NCBI GenBank assembly: GCA_964588285.1
Contig: CAZPNX010000012.1
Location: forward strand, 1 to 64,000
Direction of reading: 5' to 3'
DNA: 64,000 nt
Origin: CAZPNX01 sp964588285
GTDB taxonomy: Bacteria > Edwardsbacteria > AC1 > EtOH8
The notes beneath the pieces were generated by a model that searched no databases, was not told the origin of the DNA, and saw only the letters and a list, made by a program, of their open reading frames with translations. Position 1 is the stretch's first letter, and each line of letters starts with the position of its first letter. Below are positions 55,787 through 64,000 of this stretch, in pieces. A program made the position numbers and the translations under genes.

Positions 55787-58450
55787 ATGAGACTGGATAA
55801 GAACAGGATACCCGAAAAATACGATTTCGCCGAATCCGAGAAAAGGCGGATGGCCGACTGGGAGCAGTGGGGGATCTACCGCTGGGATCCGTCCCGGGGA
55901 CGGGAGGAGACCTTCGCGGTGGACACCCCGCCGCCCACCGTCTCCGGCTCGCTGCACGTGGGCTCGGCCTTCGGCTACATACAGCAGGATGTCATCGTCC
56001 GCCAGCGCCGCATGCTGGGGATGAACATCTTCTATCCCATGGGCTGGGATGATAATGGCCTGCCCACCGAGCGGAGGGTGCAGAACTACTTCAACGTGCG
56101 CTGCAACGCCCGGCTGCCCTACGTCAAGGGCTTCGAGCCGAGGAACGAAAAAAAGTCGCCGCCCGAGGAGGTCAACCGGGACAACTTCATCGAGCTGTGC
56201 CATCGGGTGACCGGCGAGGACGAGAAGGCCTTCAAGGCCCTGTGGCAGCATCTGGGGCTTTCGGTGGACTGGGGGCTGGAGTACGCCACCATCGACGACC
56301 ACTGCCGGAAAACCTCGCAGCTGTCTTTTCTGAAGCTTTTCCGCGACGGCCATGTCTACTCGGCCTTCGCCCCGCACCTGTGGGATGTGGACTTCCAGAC
56401 CGCGGTCTCCCAGGCCGAGGTGGAGGACCGGACCATCCCCGGGCACTTCCACTACGTCCGGTTCGGTGTCGAGGATGGCGGTTCTTTCGTCATCGCCACC
56501 ACCCGGCCGGAGCTGCTGGCCTCGTGCGTGGCGGTCATCGCCCACCCGGACGACGAACGCTACCAAAAACTGTTCGGCAAAAAGGCGGTGACCCCGCTCT
56601 TCCGGATGCCGGTGCCCATCATCGCCGACCAGGGGGCCGACCCGGAGAAGGGGACCGGGATACTGATGGTCTGCACCTTCGGCGACGTCATGGACGTGGA
56701 GTGGTGGAGGAAGTATAATCTGCCCCTGAGGCAGACCATCGGACGCGACGGAAGGATGATGGCGCTGGAGAAGCCACTGCCCATAAGGCTGCCCTCGCAA
56801 AAATCCGTCAGCGATGAGAGGAGCTTTTTCGCTGACAGCCTGAACTCGGAGAAGGCCAATCATTTCTACAGCCAGCTGGCCGGTCGAACGGTCAAACAGG
56901 CCCAGAAGGAGATCGTCGAGCTTTTAAAGCACGCGGCCGGCGAGGCTTTGCCCGGCTTGGGGGCGCCCCTGGTTGAGGAACCCAGGCCCATCGAGCATCC
57001 GGTCAAGATGTACGAGAAGGGGGAGCATCCCTTAGAGATCATTCCCACCCGGCAATGGTACGTCAGGATCATGGACAAGAAGGACGAACTGCTGGAACAG
57101 GGCCGTAAAATAAAATGGCATCCGGAGCATATGCGGGTGCGCTACGAGGACTGGGTGCGGGGCCTGAACCAGGACTGGTGCATCAGCCGCCAGCGCTATT
57201 TCGGAGTGCCATTTCCCCTGTGGTACCGGCTGGACGGGGAGGGCAAGCCGGACTATAACCATCCGATTTTGGCCGACGAGGATTCCCTGCCCATCGACCC
57301 ACAGTCCAAGCCGGCCCCGGGCTTCGACGAATCGCAACGGGACCAGCCGGGCGGCTTCTGCGGCGACCCAGACGTCATGGACACCTGGGCCACCAGCTCC
57401 CTGACCCCGCAGATAGCCAGCCACTGGGCGCTGGACGACGGCCGTCACGAGAAGGTCTATCCCATGGACATCCGTCCCCAGGGGCCGGAGATCATCCGCA
57501 CCTGGGCCTTCTACACCATAGTCAAAGCCCGGCTGCACGACGGCTCCGTTCCCTGGAGGAATGTTCTGATAAACGGCTGGATACTGGATCCCGACCGCAA
57601 GAAGATGTCCAAGAGCCACGGCAACGTGGTCACCCCGGAGCACCTGCTGCAAAAGTACTCATCGGACGGCGTCCGCTACTGGGCGGCCAAGGCCCGGCTG
57701 GGCGTGGACACGGCCTACGACGAGGCCATGTTCCAGAACGGCAAGAGGCTGGTGACCAAGCTCTACAATGCTGCCAAGTTCGCCGCCGGCCATCTGCTGG
57801 AAAACGAGCTGTCGAACCTGACGCCTGATAAAATCACCGAGGAGCTGGACAAGAGTTTCCTGGAGCACCTGGCCGTTATGGTGGAGAGGGCCGGAAAGGA
57901 TTTCGCGGATTTCGGCTATGCCGACGCCCTGCAGGAGATCGAAGCCTTCTTCTGGGAGAAGTTCTGCGACAATTATCTGGAGCTGATCAAGGTCAGGGCC
58001 TATCACGGGCAGATGTCCCCGGCCAAGGTCTCGGCCCTGGCCACCCTCAAGCTTGCGCTCTCGGTCCTGTTGAGGCTGTTCGCACCGTTCATCCCCTTCT
58101 TCACCGAGGAGGCCTGGGGCTGGCTGTTCGCCGGCGGGGGAAAGGGGCGCTCGGTGCACACCTCGGATTGGCCGTCCCGGAAGGACTTTGCCGGGATCGC
58201 CAAACCCGAAAAGGACGATGCCTTCGGGGCGGCGGTGGAGGTGCTGGCAGCGGTGCGCAAGGCCAAGTCAGAGGCTAAGGTCAGCGTCAAAACGCCGCTC
58301 AAGGGCCTTTCCGTCTCTGGGGCGGCCGGCGACCTGGCGGCGCTAAGGGCTGTCTGGAACGATATGCTGGGGACGGTGGGGGCCGAAGGCGCGGATACTG
58401 CGGAGAAAAATGTGGCCGAGGGCAGGTTCGAGGTCAAGGTGATATTATAG
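55787..58450 (+). CDS. valS: Valyl-tRNA synthetase
   Basis: An 887-residue class I synthetase. The HIGH-type motif occurs in SGSLHVGSAFGYIQQD (about residues 52-67), GWDDNGLPTERRVQ begins the connective region, and the KMSKS loop is DPDRKKMSKSHGN (about 600-612). The editing (CP1) domain is present (IATTRPELLASCVAVIAHPD). The type resembles the archaeal/actinobacterial ValS form rather than the E. coli form, and it lacks an extended C-terminal coiled coil. Substrate specificity for valine rather than isoleucine rests on overall similarity. Confidence 0.92.
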   Translation: MRLDKNRIPEKYDFAESEKRRMADWEQWGIYRWDPSRGREETFAVDTPPPTVSGSLHVGSAFGYIQQDVIVRQRRMLGMNIFYPMGWDDNGLPTERRVQNYFNVRCNARLPYVKGFEPRNEKKSPPEEVNRDNFIELCHRVTGEDEKAFKALWQHLGLSVDWGLEYATIDDHCRKTSQLSFLKLFRDGHVYSAFAPHLWDVDFQTAVSQAEVEDRTIPGHFHYVRFGVEDGGSFVIATTRPELLASCVAVIAHPDDERYQKLFGKKAVTPLFRMPVPIIADQGADPEKGTGILMVCTFGDVMDVEWWRKYNLPLRQTIGRDGRMMALEKPLPIRLPSQKSVSDERSFFADSLNSEKANHFYSQLAGRTVKQAQKEIVELLKHAAGEALPGLGAPLVEEPRPIEHPVKMYEKGEHPLEIIPTRQWYVRIMDKKDELLEQGRKIKWHPEHMRVRYEDWVRGLNQDWCISRQRYFGVPFPLWYRLDGEGKPDYNHPILADEDSLPIDPQSKPAPGFDESQRDQPGGFCGDPDVMDTWATSSLTPQIASHWALDDGRHEKVYPMDIRPQGPEIIRTWAFYTIVKARLHDGSVPWRNVLINGWILDPDRKKMSKSHGNVVTPEHLLQKYSSDGVRYWAAKARLGVDTAYDEAMFQNGKRLVTKLYNAAKFAAGHLLENELSNLTPDKITEELDKSFLEHLAVMVERAGKDFADFGYADALQEIEAFFWEKFCDNYLELIKVRAYHGQMSPAKVSALATLKLALSVLLRLFAPFIPFFTEEAWGWLFAGGGKGRSVHTSDWPSRKDFAGIAKPEKDDAFGAAVEVLAAVRKAKSEAKVSVKTPLKGLSVSGAAGDLAALRAVWNDMLGTVGAEGADTAEKNVAEGRFEVKVIL

Positions 58451-58472
58451 CAACACATATGGGAGAAAAGAC

Positions 58473-60035
58473 ATGAGGAGGTCAGTTTTATCAGCTTTGT
58501 TTGTTCTCCTTATTGCCGGCCCGGCCTGGGGACAGCGCCGGGTGACGGTCTCGGTAATGGACCTCAACGTCACCGAGGGGGTGTCGGCCAAAGAGGCGGT
58601 GATGCTGACCGACAAGCTTTTGAACAGCTTGGTGGAGTTCCGGGTCTACGAGGTGGTGGAGCGCTCCAAGCGGGACGAGATCCTCAAAGAACAGGGTTTC
58701 CAGATGACCGGGGCCTGCAGCGAGGCCTCCTGTCTGGTGGAGGTGGGGCAGCTTTTGGGCGCCCAGAAGATGATCGGGGGAACGTTGGGCCGGCTGGGTA
58801 ATCTCTATGCGGTGGAATTACGGATGATAGACATCCAGACCGGCAAGATAGATCTGGTGTTCTCCAAAAACTACAGCGGAGACATCTCCAATCTGCTGGT
58901 GGCCATGAAACAGGCGGCCGAGACCTTCTCCCGCTGGCGTCCGGGGCCGGAGGGGGCGGCGCCCAAGGGCGGGCTGGTGATCTATTCCAAGCCGGACCAG
59001 GCCAAGGTGATCGTGGACGATAAGGAATACGGCTATACGCCCACCTATGTCTATCCCTTGGATATCGGGCTGCATCAGGTGGTGATATTGAAGGAGGGAT
59101 ACAATCTCTATAGCCAGGGAATGACCATCAAGCCGGGCGGGGTGGATACTCTGGAGGCGGTGCTGTCAAAGACCGTGGGCAGTCTGAGGGTTGTTTCCCA
59201 TCCGGCCGGGGCCAGGGTCTATTTGAACCGGGAATACAGGGGGAAGGCCTCGGGCAAGGGCTTGCTGATTGAGAACCTGAAACTACAGCCCTATCTTCTT
59301 AAACTGGACCGAGCCGGCTATGGTTCGCATCAGGAGGAGATCAACCTGGATGTCGGCCAGGAGAAGAAGGTGGAGATAACCTTGAAGCCGAGACACTGGT
59401 GGCTGAGCCTGGACGGGGGATTGATCGCCCAGGGGGTGACCGGTAAAGTGGAGTATGGCAACATAGCTGCAATAACCGGCGAGGGCGGCGGCGGACCGGA
59501 ATATCAATTCGGGCTTTTACTGGGGCGACGTATAACTAAAAATCTCTCGGCCTTTTTAGGATGGCAGTATCACACTGCCTATGCCGGCAATGATGATTTA
59601 ATAATAATACCGGCTAATTCGGTTTATGTCGAGCATACCCAGGAAATCTCGATGAGCTTCAGCCTGCCGGCCATTACCGCCGGGATGCAGGTTTCCACCC
59701 TGTGGGGCCGGTTTGAGCCCTATGCCGAGATAAGGTATGGTTTCGGTATGCCGAAACCGGAGGCGAAGGAAAAAGTCGAGTATTTCAATTGGAATTCCAG
59801 CGGTCCCGTCCCGTTGAGCACCGATAGGGAATATGATTGCCAAGGCTACTCCAACTTTCAGGCCGGCCTAGGCGGCAAGGTGTGGTTCAATTCCACCGTG
59901 GCCTACGTCTTTTCCTTCCAGTACAATTACGAAAAGATTAAGGAAGTGCCCAATTCTTTCAACCCACAGATTGATGATAAGAGCCTGGCCTCCTGGAATT
60001 TTTCCAACTACTGGGGCCTGGAGTTCGCCTGGTGA
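58473..60035 (+). CDS. CsgG-like/PEGA/outer-membrane barrel protein
   Basis: A 520-residue protein with a signal peptide (about residues 1-20). A CsgG/TolB-N-like domain (about 22-150) contains FRVYEVVERSKRDEILKEQG and GACSEASCLVEVGQLLGAQK, matching the 39036 protein. Two PEGA-like domains follow (about 165-310; GGLVIYSKPDQAKVIVDDKE, GSLRVVSHPAGARVYLNREY). The last 200 or so residues form beta strands ending in WNFSNYWGLEFAW, a barrel closure. Such multi-domain proteins may link the outer membrane to peptidoglycan or a secretion assembly. Function is unknown. Confidence 0.75.
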   Translation: MRRSVLSALFVLLIAGPAWGQRRVTVSVMDLNVTEGVSAKEAVMLTDKLLNSLVEFRVYEVVERSKRDEILKEQGFQMTGACSEASCLVEVGQLLGAQKMIGGTLGRLGNLYAVELRMIDIQTGKIDLVFSKNYSGDISNLLVAMKQAAETFSRWRPGPEGAAPKGGLVIYSKPDQAKVIVDDKEYGYTPTYVYPLDIGLHQVVILKEGYNLYSQGMTIKPGGVDTLEAVLSKTVGSLRVVSHPAGARVYLNREYRGKASGKGLLIENLKLQPYLLKLDRAGYGSHQEEINLDVGQEKKVEITLKPRHWWLSLDGGLIAQGVTGKVEYGNIAAITGEGGGGPEYQFGLLLGRRITKNLSAFLGWQYHTAYAGNDDLIIIPANSVYVEHTQEISMSFSLPAITAGMQVSTLWGRFEPYAEIRYGFGMPKPEAKEKVEYFNWNSSGPVPLSTDREYDCQGYSNFQAGLGGKVWFNSTVAYVFSFQYNYEKIKEVPNSFNPQIDDKSLASWNFSNYWGLEFAW

Positions 60036-60294
60036 GTCCTTGAGTATTATGATGTAAAGAGATCGCTTAGGTTTTTTTGATTCTATAACCAAAACTCATT
60101 GGGCTTAGGCTTATATATTAAGTTTCCAGCCAGCCGTGAAATGCAGAGCCGCATCCATGGGAGAGCATTAAGCCTTATGGGGGATAGAATGCGGTGTCGA
60201 TGTCCACGCCAAACATGAAGAGTGAATCGAAACCAGCAATGCCTGCCAAGGTTTGTTCGGATGGCATCTGAAAGGCTGACGACAGCTAAGCCGC
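60036..60294. other. Gene-free stretch between convergent genes
   Basis: No convincing gene, RNA or repeat was found. A short plus-strand frame reading CGVDVHAKHEE near 60192 resembles the N terminus of IS110-type transposases, but it stops after a few codons and has no extension. A minus-strand 30-codon frame (MPSEQTLAGIAGF...) has no support. Confidence 0.4.
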
Positions 60295-60332
60295 GAAAAA
60301 AAAGCCCTGGCGGTAGTATCTCCGCCAGGGCT
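60295..60332 (-). terminator. Intrinsic terminator after the sensor-domain gene
   Basis: Minus-strand AGCCCTGGCGG/CCGCCAGGGCT stem (60303-60313 with 60322-60332) is followed by a T run (60302-60295). Confidence 0.88.
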
Positions 60333-60343
60333 CTCTCGTTAGC

Positions 60344-60985
60344 TTAGGCGCAGATCAGCTTTCCCGAGAGCCAGCGGAACACCCTGGCGTATCCGTTGAA
60401 CAGGTGGAAGCTGAGCACCAGCAGCAACAGGCCGAAGACGACGATCCCGGCAGCCTGCCAGGGGCCGGAGATGGCCAGCAGCTGTACGTCGTCGACGTGG
60501 ACCAGGCCGTTGTGCTTTATGAAAGGCACCGCCACCAGCGACAGGGAGACCGAAAGCATGACCATCATCAGGACGAAGGCGCCCAGCCCCAGGGGGAACT
60601 TGAGGAACAGGAACCCCAGCCCCTTCCAGGTGAGGCTGCTGGAGAGCCTGGCGCGAAACCACGGCCAGGCTCTCTTGGCCTCGGCCCAGCGTAGGATGGG
60701 CTCCGGCCTGGTCTCCAAGTTCAGCAGCCACTTGGCCTGGAGCCGCTCCAGCTTAACCAACTGCCGCCAGAGCATCAGCACCATGACCAATAAGGGGAGG
60801 CCGACCACCACCAAGTACAGCCCGATCCCAAGCGAGATGCCGGTGATCAGCAGAATGAAATAGACAAGCCCCAGGGGAAAGGCCAGCAGCAGGTACAGCA
60901 TGTTGCCGTAGGTTTCCGGCCTGGCCACCACGCCGAAGACGTTCTTGAGACCGGTGACGAACCCGCCGACGTTTCTTCCATCCAT
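60344..60985 (-). CDS. Putative sensor-domain membrane protein
   Basis: A 213-residue protein with about four transmembrane helices, resembling the putative sensor domain (PF13796) found at the N terminus of some actinobacterial histidine kinases (YLLLAFPLGLVYFILLITGI, SLGIGLYLVVVGLPLLVMVL). The connecting region has LERLQAKWLLNLETRPEP. No kinase domain follows. GGAGGATATACCG fits ATG 60985; in-frame ATGs also lie at 61000 and 61012. It is divergent from the AraC-type regulator gene, which could be functionally linked. Confidence 0.75.
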   Translation of the reverse strand: MDGRNVGGFVTGLKNVFGVVARPETYGNMLYLLLAFPLGLVYFILLITGISLGIGLYLVVVGLPLLVMVLMLWRQLVKLERLQAKWLLNLETRPEPILRWAEAKRAWPWFRARLSSSLTWKGLGFLFLKFPLGLGAFVLMMVMLSVSLSLVAVPFIKHNGLVHVDDVQLLAISGPWQAAGIVVFGLLLLVLSFHLFNGYARVFRWLSGKLICA

Positions 60986-61139
60986 CGGTATATCCTCCAT
61001 TATTAATGACATCTGGAAGTATTACGAATCGACGGCTGGAATGTTACAAGCAGGGGTAAACCCTTTTCATCAAAGTACCGGTTAAAAAAACTACGCAACC
61101 TAAAGCAATTAATTTCATTACAGATTGACTTGAACGGCG

Positions 61140-61169
61140 TTGCTTTTCCCGTGGCAAATCATTTATACT
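61140..61169 (+). promoter_or_regulatory. Promoter of the AraC-type gene, leaderless
   Basis: TTGCTT (61140-61145), 18-nt spacer, TATACT (61164-61169). Six nucleotides separate the -10 box from ATG 61176; no Shine-Dalgarno sequence is present. Confidence 0.6.
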
Positions 61170-61175
61170 TACATC

Positions 61176-62135
61176 ATGGATCTGAAGAGAAAGCTTAGAC
61201 AGGATTATCAGGCCAGGGTCAACCGGGCCATGGACCACATCGGGGTTCATCTAGACCAGGAGCTGAGGCTCGATGATCTGGCCCGGGTGGCCTGCTTCTC
61301 GCCCTTCCACTTCCACCGCATCTTCGCCGCCATGGCCGGCGAGACCCTGGGCGACCACATCCGCCGGCGGAGGCTGGAGGCGGCGGCCATCCTGCTGCGC
61401 GACCGGCCGGACGAGCCGGTGATTGAGATCTCCCTGGCCTGCGGGTTCCAGTCTCCGGCTGCCTTCGCCAGGGCGTTCCGGGAGAGGTTCGGCATGAGCC
61501 CCAGCCGCTGGCGGCAGGGCGGCCACCGCTCCTGGAGCAACTCTGGCAAAGCTCGAAGCAAGAGCGGCAAAGCGGAGCGCAAGCCGGGGAAAGCATCCGG
61601 TCTTCCATCCGCGTATAATTCCTCCGTCAACAGAACGGGAACAAAACGGAGGAGGAGGTGGACCATGAATATCACCATCAGGGAGCTGCCCGGCTACCAC
61701 GTGGCCTACTCGCGGCACATCGGGCCTTACGGCCCGGGCGTCTCCAGGCACTGGGAGGCTTTCCGCAAGTGGAGGCGGGCCCGCGGCCTGGTTGGCGCCG
61801 GGTCCGTAGCTCTGGGGATCAGCCACGACGACCCCAGCATCACCCCGCCGGACAAGTGCCGCTACGACGCCTGCGTCACCGTGCCCGCGGATTTCAGGGC
61901 GGAATCGGGGGTGAACGTCACCGACATTCCGGGCGGCAGATACGCGGTGCTGCGCTTTTGCGGCACCGACCGGCAGATAGGCGAGGCCTGGAACTCGATA
62001 TACCGGGACTGGCTCCCGGAAAGCGGGTTTCAGTGCGACGACCGGCCGTGCTTCGAGCTCTACACCGACGAGCACCAGTACCATCCCGACGGCAGCTGGG
62101 AGTGCGACATCTGCGTGCCGGTGAGGCCGCTGTAG
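61176..62135 (+). CDS. AraC-family regulator with GyrI-like effector domain
   Basis: A 319-residue protein. Residues about 10-110 form a two-part AraC helix-turn-helix (LRLDDLARVACFSPFHFHRI, DEPVIEISLACGFQSPAAFA, RAFRERFGMSPSRWR). A basic low-complexity linker (SGKARSKSGKAERKPGKASG) joins it to a GyrI-like small-molecule-binding domain (about 164-319: MNITIRELPGYHVAYSRHIG, ECDICVPVRPL). The frame starts at 61140, but ATG 61176 fits the promoter. Codon 164 is an ATG (61665) with a strong GGAGGAGG site just before it, so the GyrI-like part may also be made separately. Confidence 0.85.
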   Translation: MDLKRKLRQDYQARVNRAMDHIGVHLDQELRLDDLARVACFSPFHFHRIFAAMAGETLGDHIRRRRLEAAAILLRDRPDEPVIEISLACGFQSPAAFARAFRERFGMSPSRWRQGGHRSWSNSGKARSKSGKAERKPGKASGLPSAYNSSVNRTGTKRRRRWTMNITIRELPGYHVAYSRHIGPYGPGVSRHWEAFRKWRRARGLVGAGSVALGISHDDPSITPPDKCRYDACVTVPADFRAESGVNVTDIPGGRYAVLRFCGTDRQIGEAWNSIYRDWLPESGFQCDDRPCFELYTDEHQYHPDGSWECDICVPVRPL

Positions 62136-62148
62136 CTACACCAAGTTG

Positions 62149-62174
62149 AAAGCCCCCGTTAAGGCGGGGGCTTT
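62149..62174 (+). terminator. Intrinsic terminator after the AraC-type gene
   Basis: AAAGCCCCCG (62149-62158) pairs with CGGGGGCTTT (62165-62174) around a 6-nt loop. Confidence 0.85.
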
Positions 62175-62263
62175 GTCATTGAGCAGGGGATGAGTGGAGA
62201 ACTTGTTTTTCATATAGGTATCTGATATAGTTATCATTTATGTGATATCTATGCGAGGACGGA

Positions 62264-63343
62264 TTGAAAGCGAATAACAACGCCATCTTGGTCGGCCTCT
62301 GCCGAGACGCCAGGGAACTGAGGGCCGAGGAGGAGTCATTAGAGGAGTTGGCACGGCTGGCCCAGACCGCCGGGGCTTCGGTTTTAGATATAGTGCTGCA
62401 ACGGCGGCCCCGGCCCGATCCGGCGCTTTTCATCGGAAAGGGTAAGGCACAGGAGCTGGCTCGGGATGTGGTCCGAACCGGAGCCGGTTTGGCGATCTTC
62501 GACCACAACCTCTCGCCCGGCCAGGCCCATAATCTTTCAAAGATTCTGAGCTGCCGGGTGCTGGACCGGGCCGAGCTCATCATGGACATCTTCGCCCTGC
62601 ACGCCCGCTCGGCCGAGGCTAAGATACAAGTGGAGCTAGCCCAGCTGCAGTACCGTTTCTCCCGTCTGGTGGGGGCCGGCCTAGAGATGACCGATCCCGG
62701 CGCCGGCATCGGCACCCGGGGGCCGGGCGAAAAGCAGCTGGAGTTGGACCGCCGCAAGATTCGTCATCGGCTGGCGCGCCTTAAGCAGGATTTAAAAAAA
62801 ATTGAGACCCAGCGCCGCACCCAGCGCCAGTCCCGCTCAGGCATGTTCCGCGCCGCCTTGGTGGGCTATACCAACGCCGGCAAGTCCAGTCTGATGAATT
62901 TGCTTTCAAAATCCGGGGTCAAAGTGGCCGACCAGCTTTTTGCCACTTTGGACCCGGCCACCAGGGTGGCGGCTCTGCCCTCGGGCCAAAGGTACCTACT
63001 GACCGACACCGTGGGCTTTATCCGGCGCCTGCCGCACCAGCTGGTGGCCTCGTTCCGATCCACCTTGGAGGAAGCGGTCGAGGCCGACCTGGTGCTCCAT
63101 GTAGTGGACTGCGCCCATCCGGCCCGCGACCAGCAGATGCAGACGGTTCGGCAGGTGCTGCATGAGATCGGAGTCAGCGCCGAGGAGCTGACGGTGTTCA
63201 ATAAGATCGATCTGGCCGATGGCCGCCTTTTGGATGAGCTCGGCCAGAGGGAACCGGGATCCTGCTTTATCTCTGCTCGGACGGGGCAGGGGAGAAAGGA
63301 TTTAGAGATGGGCCTGGCCAGCAGGATGATGTCAGGGCGCTGA
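62264..63343 (+). CDS. hflX: GTPase HflX
   Basis: A 359-residue ribosome-associated GTPase. The N-terminal HflX domain includes DPALFIGKGKAQELARDVVR, FDHNLSPGQAHNLSKIL and DRAELIMDIFALHARSAEAK. The linker RGPGEKQLELDRRKIRHRLA is diagnostic. The G domain has the P-loop GYTNAGKS (about 200-207), LTDTVGFIRRLPHQLVASF (G3) and FNKIDLAD (G4). HflX splits stalled 70S ribosomes under stress. TTG 62264 is the start, with GAGGACGGA before it. The following MFS gene begins 4 nt after the stop. Confidence 0.95.
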   Translation: MKANNNAILVGLCRDARELRAEEESLEELARLAQTAGASVLDIVLQRRPRPDPALFIGKGKAQELARDVVRTGAGLAIFDHNLSPGQAHNLSKILSCRVLDRAELIMDIFALHARSAEAKIQVELAQLQYRFSRLVGAGLEMTDPGAGIGTRGPGEKQLELDRRKIRHRLARLKQDLKKIETQRRTQRQSRSGMFRAALVGYTNAGKSSLMNLLSKSGVKVADQLFATLDPATRVAALPSGQRYLLTDTVGFIRRLPHQLVASFRSTLEEAVEADLVLHVVDCAHPARDQQMQTVRQVLHEIGVSAEELTVFNKIDLADGRLLDELGQREPGSCFISARTGQGRKDLEMGLASRMMSGR

Positions 63344-63347
63344 AGGC

Positions 63348-64000
63348 ATGAGGCGGATATATCATCTTATATCCAACTATCCGGCGGCTGTCGCCGCGTT
63401 CACCCGCAATGCCAGGCTCTATTTGGCGGCCAATTTTCTCATCGGTCTGAGCTTCGCCTTCTCCGGCGTCATCTTCAACCTCTATCTGGCCCAAGCCGGA
63501 TTCCAGGAGGGTTTCATCGGCACCATTCTCTCCTTGGGCGGCCTGGCCTTGGTGCTGTCAGCGGTCCCGGCCGGCATGGCCTCGGATCGTTTTGGCCGAA
63601 AAAAGACCATGGTCTGGGGGGTGGCGGCCGGCAGTTTGATCGTGCTGCTCCGGGCCTTAACCGTGGACCGGATCGCTTTGATAACTCTGGGCTTCATGGG
63701 AGGCATCTCGGGAACAGTCTTCAACATTTCGGCGGCCCCGTTCATGATGGACAACAGCCGCCCCCAGGAGAGGACCCAGTTGTTCTCCATGTCGTTCGCC
63801 GTGATGCTGGCGGCCGGGATACTGGGCAACCTGATAGCCGGAAAGTTGCCCGGGATATGGGGACTGATGCTGCCGGGGACGAACATCTTCCAAAGATACC
63901 GGCTGACCCTGCTGATGGGAGCCCTGTTGTCGTTCGCAGCCCTGATTCCACTTTTGCGGATAGAAGAACGGCCGGTTGAAGCCGGCCCCAAGTCTAAGCA
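63348..64000 (+). CDS. MFS transporter, 3' end beyond the window
   Basis: The frame opens with ATG 63348, 4 nt after hflX, and is still open at 64000 (217 codons seen). Six or so hydrophobic segments are present (NARLYLAANFLIGLSFAFSG, GTILSLGGLALVLSAVPAGM), with the MFS loop motif SDRFGRKKTMVWG between helices 2 and 3. The substrate is unknown. Cotranscription with hflX is likely. Confidence 0.85.
   Translation, partial: MRRIYHLISNYPAAVAAFTRNARLYLAANFLIGLSFAFSGVIFNLYLAQAGFQEGFIGTILSLGGLALVLSAVPAGMASDRFGRKKTMVWGVAAGSLIVLLRALTVDRIALITLGFMGGISGTVFNISAAPFMMDNSRPQERTQLFSMSFAVMLAAGILGNLIAGKLPGIWGLMLPGTNIFQRYRLTLLMGALLSFAALIPLLRIEERPVEAGPKSK

Noticed and set aside
60180..60230. Remnant of an IS110-type transposase (CGVDVHAK)
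   Set aside because: Only about a dozen codons match before a stop, with no further similarity on either side; chance cannot be excluded.
1..64000. CRISPR arrays, rRNA genes, prophage modules
   Set aside because: No regularly spaced direct repeats, rRNA-like sequence or phage structural genes were seen anywhere in the window.

Overview
The window reads as chromosomal DNA of a Gram-negative, GC-rich, diderm bacterium. Six proteins or fragments end in the roughly 90-residue C-terminal sorting module typical of type IX secretion (T9SS) cargo (...YN..GQ.V..L......G.....WDG.D..G..V..GVYFY...). A gingipain-like C25 peptidase sits next to a PorV-like barrel, and there are further outer-membrane barrels, CsgG-like proteins, an MglA GTPase and many secreted repeat proteins. 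My inference is an uncultured lineage in or near the FCB group (Edwardsbacteria/TA06-type candidate phyla). The sequence alone does not fix the taxon, and no rRNA is present.

Layout: (1) 195-12715: three large secreted cargo proteins, then a C25 peptidase/PorV pair resembling porU-porV. (2) 12716-17449: a probable molybdenum/tungsten-cofactor riboswitch with an intrinsic terminator, then an overlapping tupA-tupB-tupC-moeA-mobB operon for tungstate/molybdate uptake and pterin cofactor maturation. (3) 17466-23778: FecR-like lipoprotein, rho, rpmE, thiC and a DinG-type helicase with an N-terminal exonuclease. (4) 23813-25964: a YhaM-like nuclease, a tiny two-helix ferritin-like protein, a 2[4Fe-4S] ferredoxin and a small barrel. 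(5) 26099-35951, minus strand: recG, mglA, galT, a tandem-parvulin isomerase, a polyprenol kinase-like protein, a PorV-like protein, a glycoside-hydrolase-like protein and a SemiSWEET sugar transporter. (6) 36095-43667: tRNA-Asn, then HEAT, TPR and CsgG-like proteins and a 1303-residue cargo protein. (7) 43934-46497: PIN-PhoH ATPase, GroES-like protein and a HAD phosphatase, with interspersed palindromic repeats between them. (8) 46572-51358, minus strand: a compact envelope-type cluster rich in small proteins and started by a consensus promoter. It holds two paralogous 45/46-residue peptides, a DUF2089 zinc-ribbon regulator, a 30-residue membrane peptide, a DUF4097 protein, two paralogous LiaI/LiaF-like membrane proteins, an MFS exporter and a further SHOCT-like protein. 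(9) 51542-55693: ROK kinase, propeller lipoprotein, and an IS3-family element that joins the 5' part of one gene to the 3' part of another. (10) 55787-64000: valS, a CsgG/PEGA barrel protein, a sensor-domain membrane protein, an AraC/GyrI-like regulator, hflX and a truncated MFS gene.

Two features stand out. Several monocistronic or operon-leading genes have near-consensus TTGACA/TATAAT promoters whose -10 box ends only 6-10 nt before the start codon, with no Shine-Dalgarno sequence, which suggests leaderless mRNAs. Operon-internal genes instead carry good Shine-Dalgarno sequences. The 46.5-51.4 kb cluster is the best candidate for an undescribed system: four of its proteins share one short SHOCT-like helical module, and five of its open reading frames are shorter than 65 codons (one of them, at 49062-49253, doubtful).
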